Source: Lachnoclostridium sp. UBA1781
Lineage (GTDB): Bacteria; Bacillota; Clostridia; Lachnospirales; Lachnospiraceae
NCBI GenBank assembly: GCA_002315495.1
Contig: DCGJ01000177.1
Span: forward strand, 8,935-14,040
Reading direction: 5' to 3'
DNA: 5,106 bases
Every line of letters starts with the position of its first letter. The stretch's first letter is position 1. Of the stretch, positions 1 to 5,106 are shown in pieces. The notes under the pieces were generated by a model. It did not search any database. It was not told the origin of the DNA and worked only from the letters and a program-made list of their open reading frames with translations. A program made the translations under genes and the position numbers.

Positions 1-69
1 CGTATGAAGGAAAGAAAGAAGTACGGCTTGAAGGCAGCGAGAAGAGCGCCTCAGTTCAGCAAGCGTTAA
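1..69 (+). CDS. rpsI: 30S ribosomal protein S9, C-terminal fragment
   Basis: The window opens inside a gene, and the first base begins a codon. The 22 codons before the TAA at 67-69 give a very basic tail containing KKYGLKAARRAPQFSKR, which matches the strongly conserved C-terminus of bacterial ribosomal protein S9. In the family this tail reaches into the decoding centre of the 30S subunit and contacts P-site tRNA. The start and most of the protein lie outside the window. S9 is normally the last gene of an rplM-rpsI operon, and the terminator just downstream fits that position. Recognition rests on the tail alone, but the tail is distinctive. Confidence 0.95.
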   Translation, partial: RMKERKKYGLKAARRAPQFSKR

Positions 70-113
70 TCACAGTTCTCAAAGAGATAATCAGCAATTC
101 AATACGATTCATT

Positions 114-147
114 ACACCTCAGGACTTCGGTTCTGGGGTGTTTTTTT
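114..147 (+). terminator. Rho-independent terminator after rpsI, UUCG tetraloop
   Basis: Bases 114-125 pair with 130-141 in a 12-bp stem that includes a few G-U pairs. A TTCG loop (126-129) is closed by a C-G pair, the unusually stable cUUCGg tetraloop. A run of seven T follows at 141-147. It lies 44 bases after the rpsI stop and ends the ribosomal protein operon before the efflux operon promoter. Bases 70-113 show no other feature. Confidence 0.95.
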
Positions 148-177
148 AGCGAAGTCAAGTTTCAAAAATATAAATTC

Positions 178-209
178 TTGACAGTTTTGAAAGTGAAAAC
201 TATTATAAT
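178..209 (+). promoter_or_regulatory. Sigma-A-type promoter of the MATE operon
   Basis: A perfect TTGACA -35 box lies at 178-183. The -10 can be read as TATTAT at 201-206, with the ideal 17-base spacer, or as TATAAT at 204-209, with a 20-base spacer. Either way transcription would start around 212-217, leaving a leader of about 55 bases before the ATG at 270. The promoter sits directly after the rpsI terminator, so the efflux operon appears to be transcribed independently. Confidence 0.8.
183..201. promoter_or_regulatory. Candidate operator between -35 and -10
   Basis: AGTTTT (183-188) and AAAACT (196-201) form a 6-bp inverted repeat with a 7-base centre, almost exactly filling the promoter spacer. 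A protein bound here would block RNA polymerase. Many efflux genes are controlled by MarR- or TetR-type repressors at such sites. No regulator gene is visible nearby, so the binding protein is unknown and the site is inferred from symmetry and position alone. Confidence 0.4.
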
Positions 210-269
210 TTTAAAACATAAAGATATGCATATAGTCCCTTCGCAATTTATTGGATAAAGGAATAAATC

Positions 270-1652
270 ATGGAGAATATGAACGAAAACACAGAGCAAC
301 CGATGAATACAAAATCAATGGTGAAGGACCTGACGCAGGGGAGTGTGCCGAAGCTATTGCTTATGTTTGCTGCGCCTCTTTTTATGGCAAATGCGCTGCA
401 GGCCATTTACAATATTGTGGATATGATAGTCGTTGGTCAAGTAATCGGAAAGGATGGTATGTCCGCGGTTGCAACCGGCGGTAATGTACTGAGTATTCTG
501 AACTTTGTTGTTATGGGATTTGCCGGCGCAGGTCAGATTATCATTGCCAGAGCAGTAGGACAGAAGGATAAGGAAACGATCCGGAAAACCATTGGAACTG
601 TGTTTTCTATTCTACTGGTAGCGGCCGTTGTAATGTCGGTCCTTTGCTTTTTTCTAAGAGACTGGCTTCTCAATCTGGTGAACACCCCAAAGGAAGCCTA
701 CAACTATACGATGGACTACACCCTCGTTTGTATGGTGGGTCTAATTTTCATTTACGGTTATAACATTGTCAGTGCCATCATGCGTGGTATGGGTGATTCC
801 AAGCGACCATTTATGTTCGTCGGTATCGCTTCGGTAGTGAATATTATTCTGGATATTCTGTTTGTGGCCGTTCTCCACATGGAAGTTATCGGAGCGGCTT
901 TAGCAACGGTTATCGGGCAGGCAATCAGCTTTATCTTCGCAATGATTTACTTCTACAGGCATAAGGAGAGCTTTGGCTTCGATTTTAAACTCACAAGCTT
1001 CATTCCGCGTATGGATACGGTTCGGAAGCTTTGCGCGCTCGGTATTCCGATGGCAATTCAGTCGGCTGCGATTTCCGTGTCTATGACCGTTGTTGCCGCC
1101 TGGGTCAATTCCTTTGGCGTTGTCGCCTCCGCATGCGCCGGTGTACTCAGCAAGCTGAATATGTTGGTTGGTATCCTGAGTATGTCCCTTACGACTGCGG
1201 CGGGTTCTATGGTTGGACAGAACCTGGGGGCAAAGAAATACGACCGAATTCCGAGAATTCTTCTGTGGGCTTCAGGATGCGCTCTCGCGGTTGTATCCGT
1301 TTACATTACGATTATGGTAGCATTTCCGGAAACGATGGTTGGCTTGTTTACAGGCGATATGGCGGTGCTTTCCAGTGCGGCTATTATTATCCTTCCAAGT
1401 GTTGTAAATGCGTTTGGAGCCGTTACAAGAACCTTCGGCTTCGCAATTATCAATGGTTCCGGTAATTCAAAATTGAATCTTCTGGTTGCTATCATCGACG
1501 GTATGATTGCAAGAATCTCGCTTGCGTATATTCTTGGCTGGAAGGTTGGCATGGGGCCGCAGGGGTTCTGGCTCGGCGACGCGATTGCAGGCTTCGTACC
1601 GTTTTTGATTGGTGCAGCATTTTACGCTTCGAAGAAGTGGAAGGTAGAATAA
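270..1652 (+). CDS. MATE family multidrug efflux transporter (MepA/NorM-like)
   Basis: A polytopic inner-membrane protein of 460 residues, the usual length for a 12-helix MATE exporter. The family exports cationic drugs, dyes or metabolites in exchange for Na+ or H+. Family hallmarks are visible in both halves: YNIVDMIVVGQ (47-57), RGMGDSKRP (172-180) and the following NIILDILFV (191-199) in the N-terminal half, and GQNLGAKK (316-323) and NGSGNSK (395-401) in the C-terminal half. Hydrophobic stretches recur throughout, and the protein ends in a short basic tail. The ATG at 270 is chosen because AAAGGA lies 7 bases upstream (257-262); an ATG nine bases further in is less well placed. It is the first gene of a likely two-gene operon. 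The family is secure, but the substrate cannot be read from the sequence. Confidence 0.95.
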   Translation: MENMNENTEQPMNTKSMVKDLTQGSVPKLLLMFAAPLFMANALQAIYNIVDMIVVGQVIGKDGMSAVATGGNVLSILNFVVMGFAGAGQIIIARAVGQKDKETIRKTIGTVFSILLVAAVVMSVLCFFLRDWLLNLVNTPKEAYNYTMDYTLVCMVGLIFIYGYNIVSAIMRGMGDSKRPFMFVGIASVVNIILDILFVAVLHMEVIGAALATVIGQAISFIFAMIYFYRHKESFGFDFKLTSFIPRMDTVRKLCALGIPMAIQSAAISVSMTVVAAWVNSFGVVASACAGVLSKLNMLVGILSMSLTTAAGSMVGQNLGAKKYDRIPRILLWASGCALAVVSVYITIMVAFPETMVGLFTGDMAVLSSAAIIILPSVVNAFGAVTRTFGFAIINGSGNSKLNLLVAIIDGMIARISLAYILGWKVGMGPQGFWLGDAIAGFVPFLIGAAFYASKKWKVE

Positions 1653-1683
1653 TTCGGCTAACGGACAAAAATAGGAGGAGCTT

Positions 1684-2367
1684 ATGGAAGAACCGGTATT
1701 AAGCGTCATTAATCAAAAAACACAGGAAAAAATCACTTGCAATCGTGACTCCAGGCATAAACACATTCAGATTTATTTTCTTCCAAACCGGGAAATTATC
1801 ATTGACGGTTCGGAGGATTATGTGTATTCCTACTGGCTGTCCAAGACAAAACTATATGATAAGGCACTCAATTCGGATATTTTTGGTTTGGTAACGAATG
1901 GCGTATACGATTATCTGGCTCATGTAACAAACGTCGTGGATAAGCTTGGGGTTTCCTATTGGAAGCTTAGCAAGTGTTTTTCGATTCGGCTGGAAAAGGA
2001 TAAGGGGGATGCGAATATCCTATGGAAGACTCCCTTCGGCAAAAACTATATGTTGGATGAACGGGAAAATATTGGAAAGAAGATTGCAGATGACTTAGTG
2101 ACATATTATGAGGAGCTTCAGGCTCGCTGCCGTGATATGGAAGCAAGCCCGAACACCATTTCCATTCTTCACCGGATGGAGGTGGAGGCATCGCTGGCAA
2201 CGGGTGATGCCGTGCAGCGTTATCAAAAGGTTAACCATCATATGGAGAAGCTTTGGGAGTGGAGTTTTATAAAAGCTTCGGAAAGCGAGAAATTAAGAGA
2301 GGCTTATGTATCCGCTTATGAGGTACTTAGTGGTTTATATAACGACTATATGTCTGTGGTGAGATAA
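1684..2367 (+). CDS. Hypothetical protein, 227 residues, in operon with MATE exporter
   Basis: I do not recognise this family. The ORF starts 31 bases after the exporter stop with a strong AGGAGG (1673-1678) 5 bases before the ATG, and no terminator intervenes, so it is probably cotranscribed. The product has no signal peptide or membrane helix and should be cytoplasmic. The N-terminal part (about 1-125) alternates short hydrophobic and charged runs, suggesting a mixed alpha/beta fold with many aromatic residues. From about 125 to the end it looks mainly helical, rich in Glu, Lys, Tyr and Leu. Isolated Cys residues at 19, 98 and 148 form no metal-binding motif. No helix-turn-helix or nucleotide-binding motif is evident, so a role in controlling or assisting the exporter would be a guess from position only. 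Its coding quality (good RBS, clean stop, adjacent terminator) makes it a real gene. Confidence 0.85.
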   Translation: MEEPVLSVINQKTQEKITCNRDSRHKHIQIYFLPNREIIIDGSEDYVYSYWLSKTKLYDKALNSDIFGLVTNGVYDYLAHVTNVVDKLGVSYWKLSKCFSIRLEKDKGDANILWKTPFGKNYMLDERENIGKKIADDLVTYYEELQARCRDMEASPNTISILHRMEVEASLATGDAVQRYQKVNHHMEKLWEWSFIKASESEKLREAYVSAYEVLSGLYNDYMSVVR

Positions 2368-2377
2368 AATCAAAGAC

Positions 2378-2408
2378 GGCTGTGGAAAATAACCACAGCC
2401 ATTTTCTT
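2378..2408. terminator. Hairpin terminator shared by convergent genes
   Basis: GGCTGTGG (2378-2385) pairs perfectly with CCACAGCC (2393-2400) around a 7-base A-rich loop. On the plus strand it is followed by ATTTTCTT, a fair U-tract. It begins 10 bases after the stop of the 227-residue gene. The minus-strand deacetylase stop (2407-2409) lies against its other side, so it probably also ends that transcript, although the minus-strand T-run after the stem is poorer. Confidence 0.8.
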
Positions 2409-3462
2409 AATTATTCAATTCGCTAAGCAAAGCGAAACGGTAGCCCTGCTTTTCCAAAAGTGTCAGAACGGCATCCAGTTCATCAGCATTTGACGTACAG
2501 TCGTTATGCATAAGCGCGATGGCACCATTGTGATAATAGGTTGCAAAATGATTTGTTACATAGCCCGGTTCCGGCGGATTATCATCGTCGTAATCGCCGT
2601 AAGCGATGCTCCAGTACACGGTGGTGTATCCTGCATCCTGTACGAGTGAAAGAAGACGTGGGGTGCATTTTCCACCCGGAGTACGAAAGTACGGATCGAC
2701 CTCATATCCTGTAATCTGGTAGAAGTATTCTGCCATATCAAAGATTTCGGCTGCAATTTCTTCTACGGATTTGTTTAACAAATTGGTATGGGAAACGGTA
2801 TGGTTGCACACGAGGTGACCTTCTTCCTTCATTCGCTTGGCGTAGGAAGGACAACCCTCCAGATACATTTTTGTAACGAAGAAGTTGGCCTTGGCATTGT
2901 GTGCCTTTAGGGTATCCAGAATCTTTTCTGTCAGATTGGACGGGTATCCGCAGTCGAAGGTAAGGTAGATCACTTTATCGTTCTCGGAAACATTTTTGTC
3001 TACGTAAAATGCTCCATAATCGGCAATCCGGAACGGCTCGTAGGAGCCAGACTGTGAATGGTCCTTCATTCGTTTGAAGCTCCAGCCATGTGTATTGCTG
3101 TTATCGAGGCTGTCATAGTAGCTCGCATTTGCAATCAATTGCTTGCGGATAGATTCGCATTTTTCAATGGGGTCGGAGATACTGCTCGGAACAATCGGTG
3201 CTTTGTGAGCCCCGTTCGCAGTCTCTACGGGAGTTGGAGTAGCAGTCGGTTCTGCAGTTGGGGTGTTGGTTGGTTCCGGAGACGGGGTTACGGTTGGCTC
3301 AAAGGTTGGGGGCGCGGTTGGTTCCGGGGTTGCGGTTGGCTCGAACGTTGACGTCAACGTTGGAGCAATCGTAAACGGTTCTTCTGAAATAGGCTTTGCG
3401 TTACTCGTAGGTTGCAAAATGGTGTCGGTCATCGTGGTGTTTGTGTTCGGCATGCCAATCAC
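2407..3462 (-). CDS. PdaA-like polysaccharide/peptidoglycan deacetylase, cut off from its signal peptide
   Basis: The 351-residue frame opens at a GTG and carries a NodB-type deacetylase domain from about residue 125 to the end. Visible motifs are TFDCG (168-172, motif 1, Asp170 the predicted base), HTVSH (221-225, motif 2, metal-binding His pair), RTPGG (260-264, motif 3), AYGDYD (287-292, equivalent to the DW motif) and ALMHND (316-321, motif 5 His). The HGWSFKR-x-KDH segment (125-134), YGAFYVD (149-155) and overall spacing resemble Bacillus PdaA, which de-N-acetylates muramic acid during spore-cortex delta-lactam formation. Residues 41-78 are a Pro/Thr/Glu linker. The GTG has no ribosome binding site. 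The same frame continues upstream through an in-frame TAA (3466-3468) into a lipoprotein signal, so the intact gene was probably 2407-3558. As it stands this is either a damaged gene or one rescued by readthrough or restart. The family is well supported; the exact substrate is less certain. Confidence 0.85.
   Translation of the reverse strand: MIGMPNTNTTMTDTILQPTSNAKPISEEPFTIAPTLTSTFEPTATPEPTAPPTFEPTVTPSPEPTNTPTAEPTATPTPVETANGAHKAPIVPSSISDPIEKCESIRKQLIANASYYDSLDNSNTHGWSFKRMKDHSQSGSYEPFRIADYGAFYVDKNVSENDKVIYLTFDCGYPSNLTEKILDTLKAHNAKANFFVTKMYLEGCPSYAKRMKEEGHLVCNHTVSHTNLLNKSVEEIAAEIFDMAEYFYQITGYEVDPYFRTPGGKCTPRLLSLVQDAGYTTVYWSIAYGDYDDDNPPEPGYVTNHFATYYHNGAIALMHNDCTSNADELDAVLTLLEKQGYRFALLSELNN
3229..3342 (-). 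repeat. Degenerate Pro/Thr/Glu repeat coding for a wall-spanning linker
   Basis: The stretch encodes about 38 residues of repeating PT-x-TPEPT-like units, for example EPTATPEPTAPPTFEPT. On the plus strand this appears as reiterated GGTTGG-type units; GGTTGGTTCCGG occurs at both 3268-3279 and 3316-3327. Such linkers are common in cell-surface lipoproteins of Clostridia and hold the enzyme away from the membrane across the wall. Repeats of this kind expand and contract easily. They also keep spurious frames open on the plus strand, which I do not regard as genes. Confidence 0.8.
3344..3361. repeat. Perfect 18-bp palindrome inside the deacetylase gene
   Basis: AACGTTGACGTCAACGTT reads identically on both strands, centred between 3352 and 3353. 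It lies just upstream of the linker repeat, in the part encoding residues about 34-40 of the deacetylase. It could be a protein-binding site within the early coding region or a by-product of repeat evolution. The symmetry is certain; the function is unknown. Confidence 0.6.
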
Positions 3463-3465
3463 TTT

Positions 3466-3558
3466 TTACGGTTTTTTGTATTCGCAACCGGAAAACACAA
3501 CTAAAGCAAGCAGCATGCATCCTACGCATAGAATGTTATGTGTGGTTTTCTTCGTCAT
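3466..3558 (-). pseudogene. Detached lipoprotein signal peptide of the deacetylase (30 codons then in-frame TAA)
   Basis: The ATG at 3558 has AAAGGGG (3568-3574) 9 bases upstream and starts a textbook lipoprotein signal. It has a basic N-terminus (MTKK), a hydrophobic core (about residues 9-22, including MLLALVVF) and the lipobox FSGC with Cys25, where diacylglycerol would be attached and signal peptidase II would cut. It continues with EYKKP and then stops at TAA (3466-3468). One codon (AAA) separates that stop from the GTG at 3462, and the two frames are in register (96 bases apart). The simplest reading is a single nonsense substitution in what was a lipoprotein deacetylase gene spanning 2407-3558. 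A free-standing 30-residue lipopeptide is the alternative. Confidence 0.75.
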
Positions 3559-3605
3559 ATATTCATTCCCCTTTACATCGTTAGTTCGATAAAGCGTTGC
3601 ACTGT

Positions 3606-3634
3606 ATTTTATCATAGGACCCTGTGAAAAACAA
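3606..3634 (-). promoter_or_regulatory. Weak candidate promoter for the deacetylase gene
   Basis: On the minus strand, TTGTTT (3634-3629) and TAAAAT (3611-3606) are separated by 17 bases, and transcription would begin roughly 50 bases before the ATG at 3558. The -10 is good, but the -35 matches the consensus only in its TTG half. If the enzyme serves sporulation, as PdaA does, a sigma-G-type promoter might be used instead. I could not identify one with confidence. Confidence 0.35.
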
Positions 3635-3659
3635 GAAAGATGGACAGTGAATACGACTT

Positions 3660-3671
3660 GCCATATATGGC
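3660..3671. promoter_or_regulatory. 12-bp palindrome in the divergent spacer
   Basis: GCCATATATGGC is a perfect 12-bp palindrome in the spacer between the two divergent exported-enzyme genes. Its position would suit a shared operator. A 12-bp palindrome is expected about once by chance in a window of this size, so support is thin. The rest of the spacer (3559-3829) is AT-rich, especially 3700-3730. I saw no terminator or RNA gene in it, and no convincing promoter for the plus-strand gene. Confidence 0.2.
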
Positions 3672-3829
3672 GAAAGTGAGATATAAAGCGAAATACGCGT
3701 TGAAAATATAAAAAAAATATAAAATTTTAGAAATTGTTAAACAAAACATATTGCGTAAGCGTCATAGTATATAGAAACGAAGAAAGTTGTTGTTTTGAAA
3801 ATATAATTCTTGATTTGGAGGTGAATGGT

Positions 3830-4000
3830 ATGAAAAGAAACCTGTTGTATTGTATATGTGGGATCGTTGTTGTTTTATTGTTTTTGGTGATTCAAGACAA
3901 GTGGAAAATTTCAGGAGTATACGCATTTCAGGAGACGGAAGCGGAAAATAGGCTAAATGAATACGAAATCTGGCTTATGGATATTGATTCAAAAAAGTAA
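3830..4000 (+). CDS. N-terminal signal/anchor ORF of the subtilase, 56 residues
   Basis: The ATG at 3830 has an excellent GGAGGTG (3817-3823) 6 bases upstream. The same frame is open further upstream, but only from a TTG without a ribosome binding site. The product begins MKRN and then has one hydrophobic segment (about residues 5-21, including CGIVVVLLFLVI), a signal peptide or membrane anchor. VYA at 30-32 could be a signal peptidase I site, although it lies somewhat far from the hydrophobic core. An acidic stretch follows and ends WLMDIDSKK at TAA (3998-4000). Read into the -1 frame at the A-run, the sequence flows straight into the subtilase as DIDSKKVMSEFEK. The ORF is therefore the detached start of that gene and not an independent small protein. 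Confidence 0.75.
   Translation: MKRNLLYCICGIVVVLLFLVIQDKWKISGVYAFQETEAENRLNEYEIWLMDIDSKK
3991..3997 (+). promoter_or_regulatory. Candidate -1 ribosomal frameshift site A AAA AAG
   Basis: The heptamer AAAAAAG sits in the signal ORF as tcA AAA AAG followed directly by TAA, the phase used by the E. coli dnaX frameshift site. A -1 slip leads into the subtilase frame, which is closed upstream by TGA at 3985-3987, so the switch must happen in 3988-3997. Stimulators are weak: no clear upstream Shine-Dalgarno-like element, and only a 6-bp AT-rich hairpin (TCATAT 4018-4023 with ATATGA 4032-4037). Loss of one A from an original run of seven explains the junction equally well. Confidence 0.4.
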
Positions 4001-5106
4001 TGTCAGAATTTGAAAAATCATATCCGGATGAATATGACTTGTATTCGAAAGTAAAAGGTTCATGTTTATCTTCTACCTATGCAAATTCGGATGTTTCGGA
4101 TATTTTATCTTTGAGTGAGGAGGAGATTCTTCAATCCGCGATAGAACACAAAAGACTAATATATAGCAGGATGTATAACGAGTACAATCAGGCGTTTTGT
4201 GATAAATATAAGATTAACCAATCTAACATATTGTTCTTGAGTTCGTATGCACCATTTGTAATAATTCGAGGAACGAATGAGTTGGGAGAGATAATAAAGG
4301 AAGATGCTGATGTTATCTCCATAAATCCATTTGTAAATGAGGCTAGCGTAGTGCAGGGCCTTTCCATGGCAAATAGTATGTCAAGGGCCAATATTGTAAG
4401 AGATTCATTAGGTTATCAAGGTAGTGGAGTAAAAATGGGCATAGTTGAATCAGGCGGGGTTCCTGATACATCGGATTCCTATTTGCAAGGTAAAAATATA
4501 ATAAAGAAATCCGGAGATAATACGGTTGATGAGCATGCCACAATTGTGGCTCGGATTCTAATTGGAACGGACTCTAGCGGGACGAATGATGGGTTTGCAC
4601 CTTTATCCTCATTATATTGTTGCATTGGAGCGAATACACTACAGTACTATTCTAGTGTCGAATGGTTAATATCATCAGGCGTGAATATAATAAATGCTAG
4701 CTTGGGATTTGCTGGAGCAACTGGCAGTTATGCAAGTCAAGATGCGTGGACCGATCATATTGCTGTTGCTCATGATATTCATTTTGTTGTGGCTTCGGGA
4801 AATGATTTTACTAATACAAATAGATATGTATCTAGTCCTGCACTAGGATATAATGTTATTTCAGTGGGTGGAGTCAATTCAAACGGAGCTGTATTGGGAT
4901 CGGCAATAGGTACATTTACGATGGCTGATTTTTCATGTTATGTTGAAACAGGAACAACTCATCCGGAAAAACCGAATGTTGTAGCTGAGTCGGTTGGGTT
5001 TTGGGGTTATCAGGGAACCAGTATGTCAGCTCCGCAGGTTGCCGGAACCATAGCGCAGCTCTGTAGTTTTAGAAGTTCGTTAAAGGTAAAGCAAACAGCT
5101 GTGGGT
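4000..5106 (+). CDS. Subtilisin-like (S8) serine protease, 3' end outside window
   Basis: An open frame of 369 codons runs off the window edge. Residues about 84-115 resemble the end of an inhibitor-I9-type prodomain, and the catalytic domain begins near 130. S8 motifs are in order: GVKMGIVESGG (143-153), where Glu150 occupies the catalytic Asp position; DEHATIVA (177-184) with His179; VVASGNDF (263-270) with oxyanion-hole Asn268; and GTSMSAPQVAG (339-349) with nucleophile Ser341. The spacing of 29 residues from acid to His and 162 from His to Ser is normal. The ATG at 4000 overlaps the preceding stop as TAATG and has no ribosome binding site, so expression would need -1 frameshifting or translational coupling. 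The export signal lies on the upstream ORF. The region is clearly more AT-rich than the exporter gene. The family is secure; activity with Glu in place of Asp, and intactness, are uncertain. Confidence 0.85.
   Translation, partial: MSEFEKSYPDEYDLYSKVKGSCLSSTYANSDVSDILSLSEEEILQSAIEHKRLIYSRMYNEYNQAFCDKYKINQSNILFLSSYAPFVIIRGTNELGEIIKEDADVISINPFVNEASVVQGLSMANSMSRANIVRDSLGYQGSGVKMGIVESGGVPDTSDSYLQGKNIIKKSGDNTVDEHATIVARILIGTDSSGTNDGFAPLSSLYCCIGANTLQYYSSVEWLISSGVNIINASLGFAGATGSYASQDAWTDHIAVAHDIHFVVASGNDFTNTNRYVSSPALGYNVISVGGVNSNGAVLGSAIGTFTMADFSCYVETGTTHPEKPNVVAESVGFWGYQGTSMSAPQVAGTIAQLCSFRSSLKVKQTAVG

Noticed and set aside
224..233. ATATGCATAT palindrome in the leader of the MATE gene
   Set aside because: A 10-bp AT-rich palindrome is expected several times by chance in a window of this size.
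1301..1709. Minus-strand open frames across the end of the MATE gene
   Set aside because: They lie antisense to clear transporter sequence and have no recognisable product or ribosome binding site.
3229..3342. Repeats resembling a CRISPR or other non-coding tandem array
   Set aside because: The units are short, degenerate and in frame with the deacetylase, encoding a Pro/Thr linker; there are no unique spacers.
3466..3468. TAA reassigned as a sense codon in this organism
   Set aside because: TAA ends rpsI, the MATE gene, the 227-residue gene and the deacetylase at sensible positions, so it works as a normal stop.
3058..3592. Long open plus-strand frames opposite the start of the deacetylase, encoding Gly/Val/Arg/Trp-rich repeats
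   Set aside because: They are the antisense of the Pro/Thr linker repeat, have no ribosome binding site, and the minus strand carries clear catalytic motifs.
3734..3829. N-terminal extension of the subtilase signal ORF from an upstream TTG
   Set aside because: It has no ribosome binding site, and the extension would put 32 residues before the signal. GGAGGTG at 3817-3823 fixes the start at the ATG at 3830.

Overview
The window looks like chromosomal DNA from an anaerobic Firmicute, probably a Clostridia/Lachnospiraceae-type organism. This is inferred from the ribosomal protein S9 C-terminus, purine-rich AGGAGG-type ribosome binding sites, a Pro/Thr/Glu-rich wall-spanning linker on a PdaA-like deacetylase, and a moderate-GC core beside AT-rich accessory sequence. 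No species is claimed.

Layout. Bases 1-69 are the last 22 codons of rpsI (S9), closed by a strong UUCG-loop terminator at 114-147. A well-formed promoter at about 178-209 then drives a 460-residue MATE multidrug exporter (270-1652). This is followed after 31 bases by an unrecognised cytoplasmic protein of 227 residues (1684-2367), and the two look like one operon. An inverted repeat lies exactly in the spacer between the -35 and -10 elements, which suggests a repressor site. A hairpin at 2378-2400 separates this operon from a convergent minus-strand gene.

The minus-strand gene encodes a PdaA-like polysaccharide (peptidoglycan) deacetylase. Its reading frame contains a complete lipoprotein signal peptide with a lipobox Cys (3466-3558), but an in-frame TAA at 3466-3468 cuts the signal off from the linker and catalytic domain (2407-3462). 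A divergent spacer of about 270 bases follows. On the plus strand beyond it is a second exported enzyme whose export signal is also cut off from the enzyme: a 56-residue signal/anchor ORF (3830-4000) ends in TAA, and a subtilisin-like (S8) protease body continues in the -1 frame from 4000 to the window edge. The junction is an A AAA AAG heptamer in exactly the phase used for -1 ribosomal slippage, followed at once by the stop. The protease has Glu where S8 enzymes normally carry the catalytic Asp.

The left half is an ordinary housekeeping/efflux region. The interest is in the right half, where two divergent cell-surface enzymes each have the export signal separated from the enzyme. The conservative reading is gene decay or sequencing error. 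The alternative is recoding or reinitiation, most plausible for the protease because of the slippery heptamer. No CRISPR array, insertion sequence, tRNA or rRNA was seen.
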